Shown: positions 56,057 through 64,000 of the stretch, piece by piece
How positions within the stretch are numbered: position 1 is the first letter of the stretch
Layout of the letters: every line of letters begins with the position of its first letter
Source: Serratia sp. UGAL515B_01
GTDB lineage: Bacteria > Pseudomonadota > Gammaproteobacteria > Enterobacterales > Enterobacteriaceae
Length of the DNA: 64,000 bases
Direction: 5' to 3'
NCBI RefSeq assembly: GCF_033095805.1
Contig: NZ_CP109901.1
Coordinates: forward strand, 3,593,766-3,657,765
Made by a program: the position numbers and the translations under genes
Notes under the pieces: generated by a model
Told to the model about the DNA's origin: nothing
What the model saw: only the letters and a program-made list of their open reading frames with translations
Databases searched by the model: none

Positions 56057-56264
56057 GCAACCTCGCAAGTTATATGGACAAAGCCTATTGATTGAATCTA
56101 TTGGATTTATAAATAACTCATTACTTGTTGAATTAAAGCAAATTAATGATCATCACAAGACGTCATACACTTATCATCAGGCAGTAAAACCATCATGTCC
56201 CCGCGCATTCACGAGTTGTAAGATGACGTTAATGGTGTTAAGTTTAACCAAATAAAATCACAAC

Positions 56265-56284
56265 AAATCATTAAATGATTATTT
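56265..56284. promoter_or_regulatory. Second candidate UlaR operator, near ulaG
   Basis: AATCATTAAATGATT (56267-56281) is a palindrome that overlaps the 12-bp core AAATGATTATTT shared with the site at 56041. It is about 45 bp before the ulaG start codon. Two equal cores about 230 bp apart could permit repressor looping. Confidence 0.45.
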
Positions 56285-56326
56285 TGATTTTATTTGAATT
56301 TAACAACCTGCTTGCGAGGAAAAATC

Positions 56327-57391
56327 ATGAGTAAAGTCACTACTATCACGCGTGAATCCTGGATACTGAGTACTTTCCCAGAGTGGGGCTCCTGGCTGAA
56401 TGAAGAAATAGAACAGGAGCAAGTTGCCCCAGGAACCTTCGCGATGTGGTGGTTGGGATGTACCGGGATCTGGCTGAAGTCGGAGGAAAATGCCAACCTT
56501 TGTGTTGATTTTTGGTGCGGCACAGGTAAACAAAGCCACAACAACCCGCTGATGAAAACAGGCCACCAGATGCAACGCATGGCAGGGGTTAAAAAGTTGC
56601 AGCCAAATCTGCGTACGACTCCCTTCGTACTTGACCCCTTTGCAATCAAGACGATTGATGCCGTACTCGCAACTCATGATCATAATGACCATATCGATGT
56701 CAACGTCGCGGCCGCGGTGATGCAAAACTGTGAGGCTTCGGTACCCTTCATCGGACCACAGAGCTGCGTGGATATGTGGATTGGCTGGGGGGTTCCCCGC
56801 GAGCGCTGTATCGCCGTAAAACCTGGGGATGTAATAAAAATCAAGGATATAGAAATTCACGCACTTGATGCCTTTGATCGCACTGCTCTGATCACGCTTC
56901 CTGCAGAACAAAGAGCGGCGGGTGTATTACCCGATGGGATGGACCAACGTGCGGTTAACTACCTGTTCAAAACACCCGGCGGTAACCTCTACCACAGTGG
57001 TGATTCCCACTATTCCAACTATTACGCCAAGCATGGTAATGATCATCAGATCGATGTAGCGCTCGGTTCCTACGGTGAAAACCCTCGCGGTATTACCGAT
57101 AAAATGACCAGTGCCGACATTCTGCGCATGGCAGAATCTCTCAATGCCAAAGTCGTCATTCCGTTCCATCATGATATCTGGTCGAATTTCCAAGCTGACC
57201 CACAAGAAATTCGCGTACTCTGGGAAATGAAGAAAGAACGTTTGAAATACGGCTTCAAGCCATTTATCTGGCAGGTAGGCGGCAAATTCACCTGGCCGCT
57301 GGATAAAGATAATTTTGAATATCACTATCCGCGTGGCTTTGAAGACTGCTTTACTATTGAACCTGATTTGCCGTTTAAATCTTTCCTGTAG
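56327..57391 (+). CDS. ulaG: L-ascorbate-6-phosphate lactonase UlaG
   Basis: UlaG (354 residues) hydrolyses L-ascorbate 6-phosphate to 3-keto-L-gulonate 6-phosphate, the first cytoplasmic step after uptake. It is a metallo-beta-lactamase-fold enzyme with metal ligands in [36 protein letters not shown] and [12 protein letters not shown]. The ATG at 56327 gives the family start [20 protein letters not shown]. It diverges from ulaA and is followed by ulaR. Confidence 0.97.
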   Translation: MSKVTTITRESWILSTFPEWGSWLNEEIEQEQVAPGTFAMWWLGCTGIWLKSEENANLCVDFWCGTGKQSHNNPLMKTGHQMQRMAGVKKLQPNLRTTPFVLDPFAIKTIDAVLATHDHNDHIDVNVAAAVMQNCEASVPFIGPQSCVDMWIGWGVPRERCIAVKPGDVIKIKDIEIHALDAFDRTALITLPAEQRAAGVLPDGMDQRAVNYLFKTPGGNLYHSGDSHYSNYYAKHGNDHQIDVALGSYGENPRGITDKMTSADILRMAESLNAKVVIPFHHDIWSNFQADPQEIRVLWEMKKERLKYGFKPFIWQVGGKFTWPLDKDNFEYHYPRGFEDCFTIEPDLPFKSFL

Positions 57392-57404
57392 AGGTTAGCA
57401 AAGA

Positions 57405-57607
57405 TCATATATACCTAAGTCCATTCACGTTGCATGACAAAAACGCAATGCGTTTTTGAACAGCACTTGCACTGGTCAGAAAGGGGTAAAGCACAAACGT
57501 AGACGAATAATGCGGCAAGCGCTCAAGCCTCTAGGAACATAGCTCATTATGTCACTGGCGGCGCGAGTAAAGCCGACATCGTTGACGCCTGAAGGAGGAC
57601 GGGTATA
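57405..57607 (+). repeat. ERIC-like repeat carrying an inner hairpin unit
   Basis: The left end TATACCTAAGTCCATTCACG and right end GGAGGACGGGTATA resemble the ends of the Serratia/Yersinia type ERIC repeat. Inside is a hairpin AAAAACGCAATGCGTTTTT (57440-57458) with flanking sequence that recurs near 60445. The element lies in the ulaG-ulaR gap. Confidence 0.55.
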
Positions 57608-57713
57608 AGTCTTTTACCTCTTTATGCGCACTTCTGCACATAGATGATTCAAATCGTCAGAATGTGAGCATATAATTAACTGAGTATAGTTCTTATTCCC
57701 TGATGGAGCCTGC

Positions 57714-58469
57714 ATGACAGAATCACAACGCCATAATGCCATTATCGATCTCTTGCAGAGTAAGGGTCAGATTTCTGTGGCTGATGTGATTGCAGCATTT
57801 GAGGTCTCACCCGCCACCGCGCGCCGCGATATTAATAAACTCAATGAAATAGGAAAATTGCGCAAGGTACGCAACGGCGCTGAGGCCACCTGTCCCCCCC
57901 GCACGGCATGGTCTCCCCTCAATATCCATCAAACGCAGCACCTGGACGAGAAAATGCGCATCGCCAGGGCAGCCGCTCAGCTTTGCCTGCCAGGGGAAAG
58001 TGTAGTGATTAACTGTGGTTCTACTGCATTCCTGCTAGGGCGCGAAATGTGCGGTAAAGAAGTACAGGTGATTACCAACTACTTGCCGCTAGCTAATTAC
58101 CTGATCGAGCGTGAACACGAAAGCGTGGTGATCATGGGGGGGCAATACAATAAGAGCCAAGCTATCACTTTAGCGCCACAGGATGGCGATGCCAGCCTGT
58201 ATGCCGGGCACTGGATGTTTACCAGCGGCATAGGCCTTACTACTGATGGACTGTATAAAACCGATATGCTCACGGCAATGGCCGAACAGAAGATGCTCAA
58301 CTACGTCGGCAAACTGGTGGTGCTGGTCGACAGCAGTAAAGTTGGCCAGCGTGCAGGGATGTTGTTTAGCCGCACCGAGCAGATCGATATCGTGATCACT
58401 GGGCAGGATGCCAGCCCAGCGATAGTAGAACAATTACGTCAACAAGGTGTCGACGTGAAACTCGTCTAG
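57714..58469 (+). CDS. ulaR: Ascorbate regulon repressor UlaR (DeoR family)
   Basis: UlaR (251 residues) represses the ula operons and is relieved by L-ascorbate 6-phosphate. The N-terminal DeoR helix-turn-helix is [20 protein letters not shown] followed by [19 protein letters not shown]. The C-terminal sugar-phosphate domain has [16 protein letters not shown] and [14 protein letters not shown]. It lies in the same direction as ulaG, as in E. coli. Its candidate operators are in the ulaA/ulaG gap. Confidence 0.93.
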   Translation: MTESQRHNAIIDLLQSKGQISVADVIAAFEVSPATARRDINKLNEIGKLRKVRNGAEATCPPRTAWSPLNIHQTQHLDEKMRIARAAAQLCLPGESVVINCGSTAFLLGREMCGKEVQVITNYLPLANYLIEREHESVVIMGGQYNKSQAITLAPQDGDASLYAGHWMFTSGIGLTTDGLYKTDMLTAMAEQKMLNYVGKLVVLVDSSKVGQRAGMLFSRTEQIDIVITGQDASPAIVEQLRQQGVDVKLV

Positions 58470-58541
58470 GCAGCCCCTTCCCTACCCCGTAATGCTTGTT
58501 TGAATAGCGGACGACTATCCCCTTCCCTTTGGGTCTATCGT

Positions 58542-58570
58542 GGCACCACAGGCAAGTTAAAGTACACAAC
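58542..58570 (-). mobile_element. Decayed MITE end
   Basis: GGCACCACAGGCAAGTTAAA followed by GTACACAAC aligns with the terminal part of copy A (5533-5561) with several mismatches. It is 74 bp left of the intact copy at 58644 and suggests an older insertion here. Short and diverged, so tentative. Confidence 0.4.
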
Positions 58571-58643
58571 TGGCAGAAAGCACGCTTTCTGGTAAACCCC
58601 TGGCTTTGCTCTGGTCTTATTTGCACCGAAGTTGGATACACTA

Positions 58644-58908
58644 GGCTGTGTCCCTTAACTGTCCGTGGTCCCGTCGCAGACCCAAAAACCCATTATCAAG
58701 GCGGAGGGTGAAGGGCAGAGTGGCCCTCTGTTCAAGCCCGACAACACAGAGAATGGGCTTTTGGGGCGCGACCCTACGGGCTGGCGCCATTGGCGTGCAT
58801 TGCTGCGTTGCTCGCCGCTTATTGGGGACACCCAACCTCGCGGCTCACGCCTTGCTCTGCGCGAAAATGACCGCCAGCGGCGCTCGCGTACAGTTAAGAG
58901 ACACAGCC
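58644..58908 (+). mobile_element. 265-bp MITE-like element (copy B)
   Basis: The ends are GGCTGTGTCCCTTAACTGTC and AGTTAAGAGACACAGCC, an imperfect inverted repeat of about 21 bp, flanked by TA at 58642-58643 and 58909-58910. The element is the near reverse complement of 5298-5561. Its termini match those of the IS at 61575-62495 but there is no transposase sequence inside. It lies between ulaR and glpE, at a break in the usual gene order. Open frames through it (such as 58648-58911) are not credible genes. Confidence 0.9.
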
Positions 58909-58974
58909 TAGACTACGATTTGAAGGTCGATGAGTAGCACACCATTCCACTATGTTACGGGGTATATTGAAGTC

Positions 58975-59301
58975 ATGGAACAATTTGAAGCGATCAGCGT
59001 TGAACAGGCATATCAACGTTGGAAAGACGGCAGCGCCGTATTGGTCGACATTCGCGATCCGCAAAGTTTTGCCGCAGGGCACACGCCAGGTGCTTTTCAT
59101 CTAACCAATGCCACCCTACCAACCTTTATGCAGCAGAATGAGTTCGATCACCCGGTCATGGTGATGTGTTACCACGGTAATAGCAGCCGTGGTGCCGCCC
59201 AGTACCTTCTGCACCAGGGATTCGATGCTGTGTACAGTATCGACGGCGGTTTCGAAGCCTGGTCCCGCCAGTTTCCACAAGATGTTGAAACGTTGGCGTA
59301 A
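58975..59301 (+). CDS. glpE: Thiosulfate sulfurtransferase GlpE (rhodanese)
   Basis: GlpE (108 residues) is a single-domain rhodanese moving sulfane sulfur from thiosulfate to cyanide or thioredoxin. The active Cys is C65 in [15 protein letters not shown], with [13 protein letters not shown] before it. The ATG at 58975 matches the family start; the in-frame start at 58930 adds an unrelated 15 residues. It leads glpE-glpG-glpR. In E. coli, glpD is divergent just upstream of glpE; here a MITE and ulaR take that place. Confidence 0.95.
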   Translation: MEQFEAISVEQAYQRWKDGSAVLVDIRDPQSFAAGHTPGAFHLTNATLPTFMQQNEFDHPVMVMCYHGNSSRGAAQYLLHQGFDAVYSIDGGFEAWSRQFPQDVETLA

Positions 59302-59579
59302 CTTCGCGAGTCACGGGTAGAAGTGGCCTAAGAGCCTATCCCTAATAGACAACGAACAGCGTACAGAAACCCAAGTACACGTAGTAGGTGAGAATTTAGA
59401 GTTCTGTCTAGAGCTACAATGGCCAATGAAATAGCCCTGGAGGGATAGGCGCTAAACTGAATTCTCCTTTGTTTTTCAATATCTGTTCCCTATGCTCAAG
59501 ATTTCAAAGGTATAATCAGGCATTAACGCCGCAGGGGACTAAACCCACGGCCAAAGTCATCTACTTAGACGGAAAACCT

Positions 59580-60416
59580 ATGGTTCGAGTGATCGCCGTA
59601 TCCAACCCTCGCTTGGCGCAGGCCTTTGTCGATTATATGGCAACACAGGGGGTCATACTTGAGGTCCACAATGCCGGTGAAGCAACCGAAATCTGGCTAG
59701 CAGAGGATGGTCGTCTGGAACAAGTACAACACGAACTACAACAGTTTTTGCTTGATCCCCTCAATCAGCGTTATCAGGCAGCCAGTTGGCAGGCAGGTAG
59801 CACCAACACCGGTTTGCATTACCAACAGTTTTCCTATCTGCAAACCATCCGTAACAAGGCTGGCCCCCTGACTCTCACCGTGATGGCATTGAGTATTGTG
59901 GTCTACATACTAATGCAAGTGTTGGGGGGCAATACGGTGATGTTCTGGCTTTCCTGGCCACAAAATGGATCGCAATATAGTCAGCTGTGGCGTTGGGTAA
60001 GTCATGCGCTTCTACACTTTTCGCTGCTGCACATCACTTTTAATCTGCTGTGGTGGTGGTATCTGGGAGGCCCTTTAGAGAAACGTCTCGGGGCCGGAAA
60101 ACTGTTCGTCATTACCGTAGTATCAGCCTTTTTCAGCGGCTGGGCACAATCCTTGTTCAGTGGTGCACTGTTCGGCGGACTTTCTGGGGTCGTTTATGCC
60201 CTGATGGGATACGTCTGGTTGAGCGGCGAGCGAGCCCCGGAAAGTGGCTTAAGCTTGCCACGGGGCTTAATGGTATTTTCTGTGCTCTGGTTGGTTGCCG
60301 GATATTTCGATATCTTAGGGATGTCGATCGCAAATGCGGCACATATCGCCGGTTTAGTGCTAGGGTTATTGATGGCATTCTGGGACACGCGTCATCACAC
60401 GTACAACAAACAATAA
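59580..60416 (+). CDS. glpG: Rhomboid protease GlpG
   Basis: GlpG (278 residues) is an intramembrane serine protease. The cytoplasmic N-domain begins [20 protein letters not shown]. The catalytic pair is S202 in [13 protein letters not shown] and H255 in [12 protein letters not shown], with the oxyanion [14 protein letters not shown]. The ATG at 59580 aligns with the family start and has GGAAAA upstream; a frame from 59469 was rejected. The 278-bp gap after glpE shows no gene. Confidence 0.95.
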   Translation: MVRVIAVSNPRLAQAFVDYMATQGVILEVHNAGEATEIWLAEDGRLEQVQHELQQFLLDPLNQRYQAASWQAGSTNTGLHYQQFSYLQTIRNKAGPLTLTVMALSIVVYILMQVLGGNTVMFWLSWPQNGSQYSQLWRWVSHALLHFSLLHITFNLLWWWYLGGPLEKRLGAGKLFVITVVSAFFSGWAQSLFSGALFGGLSGVVYALMGYVWLSGERAPESGLSLPRGLMVFSVLWLVAGYFDILGMSIANAAHIAGLVLGLLMAFWDTRHHTYNKQ

Positions 60417-60429
60417 CCGCAAGACATTT

Positions 60430-60740
60430 CTTCAGGTTGCTGTTCAAAAACGCAATGCGTTTTTGAACAGCGCTTACGTTGGCCCCGGAGGAGTAAGGCA
60501 CAAACCTGTACCACATAACGCAGCAACTGAGGAACAAATCGGTCGTAGACCGATTTAAACGCGATCAAATCGCCACATGGAATAGTGCTACAGGTAAGAG
60601 CGTGCACAGGCTATAGCCAACCGTTGTGCGTATGAATGCGCGATACAAACCGCCTGGGAGGAGTGAACCGCGTTTGGCGTTCCTCATCATTCCCACCGGC
60701 TTGAAGCGTGAGGGACAACGGGTATATATCGAGGTTGAAA
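60430..60740 (+). repeat. Intergenic repeat with AACGCAATGCGTT hairpin
   Basis: GTTCAAAAACGCAATGCGTT (60439-60458), followed by TTTGAACAGC, forms a long palindrome and repeats the unit found at 57440. Both copies continue with GTAA(A/G)GCACAAAC and end close to a GGGTATA. The segment also carries a GGTCGTAGACC hairpin near 60541. It fills the glpG-glpR gap, which holds no gene. Confidence 0.55.
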
Positions 60741-60774
60741 TACAGCGAACGTACCAGCGTATTAGGGGATTATC

Positions 60775-61533
60775 GTGAAGCAAACACAGCGTCATGGCGC
60801 TATTATCGAATTAGTTCGCCAACAAGGATATGTCAGCACAGAAGAGTTGGTAGAGCACTTTGAAGTCAGCCCGCAAACCATTCGTCGCGACTTAAATGAC
60901 CTAGCCGATCAGAACAAAATACAGCGTCATCACGGCGGCGCAGCCTTACCTTCAAGCTCAGTAAACACTGCCTATCACGATCGCAAAGTGATGTGGTCGG
61001 AAGAGAAGGCTCGCATCGCCCAACGCGTTGCCAGCCAGATCCCGGATGGTGCAACGTTGTTCATTGATATTGGCACCACGCCTGAAGCCGTTGCCCATGC
61101 ACTGATGAACCATAAAAATCTACGCGTAGTGACCAACAATCTCAACGTTGCTACTCTCCTCACGGTCAAGGAAGATTTTCGTCTTATCTTAGCGGGTGGT
61201 GAAGTGCGCACCCGCGACGGTGGCATCATGGGAGAAGCTACGTTGGACTTTATTTCCCAATTCCGGCTTGACTACGGCATTCTCGGTATCAGTGGTATCG
61301 ACATGGATGGTTCATTGCTCGAATTCGATTATCACGAAGTTCGTACTAAGCGCGCGATTATCGAAAATTCTCGTTGCGTTATGCTGGTCACCGATCACTC
61401 CAAATTTGGCCGTAACGCGATGGTGAATCTGGGAAATATGAACTTAATCGACTATCTGTTTACCGATCAAACCCCGCCGCCGGGCGTAATGAAAATTATC
61501 GAGCAATACGACGTGCAACTTGAGTTGTGCTAA
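60775..61533 (+). CDS. glpR: Glycerol-3-phosphate regulon repressor GlpR (DeoR family)
   Basis: GlpR (252 residues) represses glp genes and is released by glycerol 3-phosphate. The helix-turn-helix is RHGAIIELVRQQGYVSTEEL followed by VSPQTIRRDLNDLADQNKI. The effector domain has LFIDIGTTPEAVAHAL and LVTDHSKFGRNAM. It starts with GTG (60775). The sequence is close to E. coli GlpR. It is the last gene of glpEGR. Confidence 0.95.
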   Translation: MKQTQRHGAIIELVRQQGYVSTEELVEHFEVSPQTIRRDLNDLADQNKIQRHHGGAALPSSSVNTAYHDRKVMWSEEKARIAQRVASQIPDGATLFIDIGTTPEAVAHALMNHKNLRVVTNNLNVATLLTVKEDFRLILAGGEVRTRDGGIMGEATLDFISQFRLDYGILGISGIDMDGSLLEFDYHEVRTKRAIIENSRCVMLVTDHSKFGRNAMVNLGNMNLIDYLFTDQTPPPGVMKIIEQYDVQLELC

Positions 61534-61574
61534 TGGTGAGCTACGACAAGCATCGGTTGCCTTGTTTTATGCTA

Positions 61575-62495
61575 GGCTGTGTCCCGTAACTATTTTTTGT
61601 ACAATTTAGCGATATTTAGCCGACAAGAGGCTTTTGAATTTGGCTCGTTATGATGTCCCTGATGAGGCTTGGGCGCTCATTTCCCCCCTGTTGCCGCCTG
61701 AACGTAATCGTGTTAGCGGCGGTCGTCCCTACCTTGAACATAGGCCTGTAATGAACGGGATCTTTTGGGTGCTTTGCTCTGGTGCTCCCTGGCGAGATCT
61801 TCCTGAAAGGTATGGCAATTGGAAAACGATTTACAACCGCTTTAATCGTTGGTCAAAATCTGGAGTAATAAATAGTATTTTCAATAAATTACTCCAAATT
61901 TTGGATGAGAATAAACTCATCGATTGGGATGCTATAGCACTGGACGGCAGCAATATCAGGGCATTAAAAGCGGCAGCAGGAGCTAAAAAAAGTACCCCGA
62001 TGAACTCAAGGATCATGGACTTGGTCGCTCTCGAGGTGGTTTTGGCACCAAAGTCCATTTGGCGACAGACAGCTCAGGGTTGCCGTTAAGCTTTTGCCTG
62101 AGCGGTGGGCAAGCTCATGAGAGTCAATATGCTGAAACGTTGCTAAACCGAGTTGGTATTATCAGAAAAAGCGGACACCTAAAGTCCCGCCCTAACGCCG
62201 TGTTAGCTGATAAGGGCTATTCGAGCCAGAAGCTTCGTAATCACCTGAAAATAAAAGGTATAAAAGCGGTTATACCTTTTAAATCGAATGAAAAAGCCAG
62301 TCGAGATGGGCGCAGAAAACTGGATACTCAGCGGTACCAAAAACGCAATGTTGTTGAGCGGTGCTTTGGGATATTAAAAGAACATCGTCGTATTGCCATA
62401 CGCTCGGAGAAAACAGCCAGAAATTACCTTTGCATGCTTAAATTAGGCTCTGTTCGGTTGTTTTTAAGGCGACTATTGGGTTAAGGGACACAGCC
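61575..62495 (+). mobile_element. Complete IS5-family insertion sequence (921 bp)
   Basis: The left end GGCTGTGTCCCGTAAC and the right end, read inward, GGCTGTGTCCCTTAAC form a 16-bp inverted repeat with one mismatch. TA flanks it on both sides (61573-61574, 62496-62497). Two overlapping open frames encode a DDE transposase. The ends match the MITEs in this window. The two-frame layout and TA duplication point to the IS427 group of the IS5 family; the group name is inferred. Confidence 0.92.
61634..62484 (+). CDS. IS5-family transposase, two frames joined by -1 frameshift
   Basis: Frame 1 (61634-62089, TTG start) begins MNLARYDVPDEAWALISPLL and has the family's NGIFWVLCSGAPWRDLPERY and DWDAIALDGSNIRA. 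Frame 2 (to 62484) continues DELKDHGLGRSRGGFGTKVH, TDSSGLPLSFCLSGGQAHES, VLADKGYSSQKLRNHLK and the YREK-like NVVERCFGILKEHRRIA. The frames join if the ribosome slips back one base on the A7 run at 61985-61991 (GCT AAA AAA AGT). Catalytic Asp residues lie on both sides of the slip, so only the fusion would be an active transposase. The end of the frame reaches into the right inverted repeat. The shift could also be a mutation. Confidence 0.88.
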
Positions 62496-62497
62496 TA

Positions 62498-62731
62498 AAG
62501 CGCTTTCAAGATACAGGCGGCCCAAGGAGGGGCCAAGTCACTGAGCCTTGCAGAAACTTGAATGAAGTCGGATATAACTTGTTATTTTATATTTATTATA
62601 AAGTTATCTTTAAATATAACACTAAATTGGTAGTGACGTTAAATACTTGATTTATTCAACAAGGCCTAAACAGAATTGAAAATATAAAAGCCTCACAGTT
62701 TATTCAAAATAGTCATATCACTATATACTCA
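62498..62731. other. Gene-free AT-rich spacer right of the IS
   Basis: About 230 bp, strongly AT-rich in 62570-62720. No gene, promoter or repeat recognised. Confidence 0.4.
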
Positions 62732-62905
62732 AGTTCATTCAAGTTGCATAACGAAACCCTAGGAACTTACTCAAATCATTGACTGGGACGAGTAACAAAT
62801 CTGCCGGAAGCAAATTTAAACGCGACTTGCTGCGGCCCGAGTGCGAGGCCCAAAGACGAGCCGAGTAATGCAGTCCACACCGCTGTGGCTTGAATGGCAA
62901 CGGAT
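62732..62905. repeat. Diverged ERIC-like repeat
   Basis: TATACTCAAGTTCATTCAAG at the left, and the core GGAACTTACTCAAATCATTG followed by ACTGGGACGAG, resemble the ERIC core (GGAGCTTACTCAAGTAAGTG ... ACTGGGGTGAG) with changes. It lies directly beside a better copy. Confidence 0.55.
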
Positions 62906-62915
62906 ATATAACGTA

Positions 62916-63043
62916 TATATACCCAAAATAATTCGAGTTGCAGGAAGGCGGCAACGCAACGAATCCTCAGGAGCTTACTCAAGTAAGTGACTGGGGTGAG
63001 TGAGGAAAGCCAACGCACATGCAACTTGAAGTATGACGACTAT
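62916..63043 (+). repeat. ERIC repeat
   Basis: The core AATCCTCAGGAGCTTACTCA followed by AGTAAGTGACTGGGGTGAG matches the enterobacterial repetitive intergenic consensus. The outer parts (TATACCCAAAATAATTCGAG and GCAACTTGAAGTATGACG) are the usual ends in Serratia and relatives. The element is about 128 bp and could fold into a long hairpin. It lies just before the LysR gene. Confidence 0.85.
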
Positions 63044-63071
63044 AAGTATCTTAATAATCTGCGAGCATTGT

Positions 63072-63986
63072 ATGAATGACTTACCGAAGAATAAACATCT
63101 CATTGTCTTTCTTGAAGTTTCAAGATGTGGTGGAATAATGAGTGCATCAAAAAAATTACATATGACTCAACCCTCTGTAACAAGAATAATAAAAGAGCTC
63201 GAAAGTCATATCGGCGTTCCTTTATTCCACAGAACTAACTCAGGTGTATACCTCAATCAAGCTGGGAATATCTTTCATGGCAGAATATTAACTTATATCA
63301 ACGGATTACAAAAATCAGTTTCTGAAATCAGAGAGAAGTTTGGGAAAAATAACGAGACCTTCTCACTAGGTTACTCTTCACTTGTAGGTTACACGGTACT
63401 ACCTGATGTTATAAATGAGTTTAAAATTACTCACAAAAATGTAGCCATCAACATATATGAGGGCCAATTATCAAGTTTACTTCCCATGATTAGTAATAGC
63501 ACCATTGACTGCGCAATAGGTACCGTGTCTAACGATGAGCTATCTTACGAATATCATTCAGAAAAACTCTTTCGCAGTCGTTTCGCTGTTTTCTCTTCGC
63601 CTCTACACCCTCTTGCCAGGGCTAAAAGCCTAACCGAATTAAAATCAGCCAAGTGGGTGCTGCCAGAAACGAACTTCGGTTATTACAATAAACTTAATGA
63701 CTTCCTTGAAATGCATGGTATCGATGTTAGCTCGTCGATAAGAACTGATTCGATCTCCTCCATCCTGAGTTTGGTCACCAGTGCAAACTACCTGACAGTT
63801 CTGGCCAGCCCCATGGGTGAAGGCAGAAATAAAAAATTATCACTGCATGAAGTTCAAATAAGTGAAGAAGTTCCATCTGCTGACTATTACTTGATATTTG
63901 GAAAAAGAAATATACCATCCAGTCTACTGGATGACTTCATGAAGATAATCAAAGAGAGGTGTTCAATAAGTTTATGGGGAGATTGA
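63072..63986 (+). CDS. LysR-family regulator, TdcA-like
   Basis: This 304-residue protein has an N-terminal LysR helix-turn-helix (GGIMSASKKLHMTQPSVTRI followed by IKELESHIGVPLFHR) and a PBP-like effector domain. Stretches such as EGQLSSLLPMISNSTIDCAI and KWVLPETNFGYYNKL recall TdcA, the activator of threonine/serine degradation, but the identity is moderate. The ATG at 63072 was chosen because the frame upstream to 63033 runs into the ERIC repeat. Base composition is more AT-rich than the glp genes. No target genes are in the window, so the regulon is unknown. Confidence 0.82.
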   Translation: MNDLPKNKHLIVFLEVSRCGGIMSASKKLHMTQPSVTRIIKELESHIGVPLFHRTNSGVYLNQAGNIFHGRILTYINGLQKSVSEIREKFGKNNETFSLGYSSLVGYTVLPDVINEFKITHKNVAINIYEGQLSSLLPMISNSTIDCAIGTVSNDELSYEYHSEKLFRSRFAVFSSPLHPLARAKSLTELKSAKWVLPETNFGYYNKLNDFLEMHGIDVSSSIRTDSISSILSLVTSANYLTVLASPMGEGRNKKLSLHEVQISEEVPSADYYLIFGKRNIPSSLLDDFMKIIKERCSISLWGD

Positions 63987-64000
63987 GCTTATTGTCGTTG

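Noticed and set aside
58648..58911. Small frames inside the 265-bp element, and the matching ones at 5279-5557
   Set aside because: They lie wholly in the MITE, overlap in several frames, and have no start signals; such frames are often mis-annotated as hypothetical proteins.
60157..60537. 126-codon minus-strand frame over glpG
   Set aside because: Antisense shadow of glpG and the following repeat.

Overview
The window is a bacterial chromosome segment from the Enterobacterales. The block nirBD(C)-cysG / trpS-gph-rpe-dam-damX-aroB-aroK / hofQPONM / mrcA / nudE / igaA-yrfG-hslR-hslO / pckA / envZ-ompR / greB-tex / feoABC / bioH / gntX / nfuA / malQ-malP / malT keeps the order known from Escherichia coli. 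Protein divergence and ERIC-type repeats suggest a Serratia-like member of the Yersiniaceae. Decayed genes and transposon debris (nirC, gntX, IS1 and IS91 remnants, short transposon derivatives) suggest a lineage with some genome erosion, such as a Serratia symbiotica-like insect associate. That species guess is inference, not proof.

Layout. 1-4364 (minus strand) is an orphan type VI secretion cargo module: vgrG, a DUF2169 adaptor, a DUF4150 PAAR-like tip protein, and the N-terminus of a toxin-like protein cut by the window edge. A very AT-rich leader, an IS91-like remnant and a 264-bp miniature transposon separate it from the nitrite reductase operon (5.7-10.6 kb), which has a perfect FNR box and a destroyed nirC. 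10.7-21.4 kb (minus) holds tryptophanyl-tRNA synthetase, pentose phosphate, Dam methylase, DamX and shikimate genes, then the hofMNOPQ competence/secretin genes. 21.5-30 kb has PBP1A, NudE, IgaA, YrfG, Hsp15 and Hsp33. 29.5-30.6 kb is a gene-free debris zone with an ERIC-like repeat, an IS1 remnant and an 8-bp tandem repeat. 30.7-43.5 kb has pckA, EnvZ/OmpR, GreB/Tex, the Fur-boxed feoABC operon, BioH, a frameshifted gntX and NfuA. 43.7-51.4 kb is the maltodextrin system. 51.5-58.5 kb is a complete L-ascorbate (ula) regulon. 58.6-61.5 kb has a second 265-bp miniature transposon, then glpE-glpG-glpR in the orientation opposite to E. coli and without glpD. The right end has an intact 921-bp IS5-family element, ERIC repeats and a TdcA-like LysR regulator.

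The most notable structural result concerns the three short elements (5298-5561, 8930-8986, 58644-58908). They share their terminal inverted repeats and TA target duplication with the IS at 61575-62495, so they look like non-autonomous derivatives mobilised by it. One sits inside the remains of nirC. Another sits at the junction where glpEGR has been rearranged. The two long copies are in inverted orientation about 53 kb apart and bracket nearly the whole housekeeping block.
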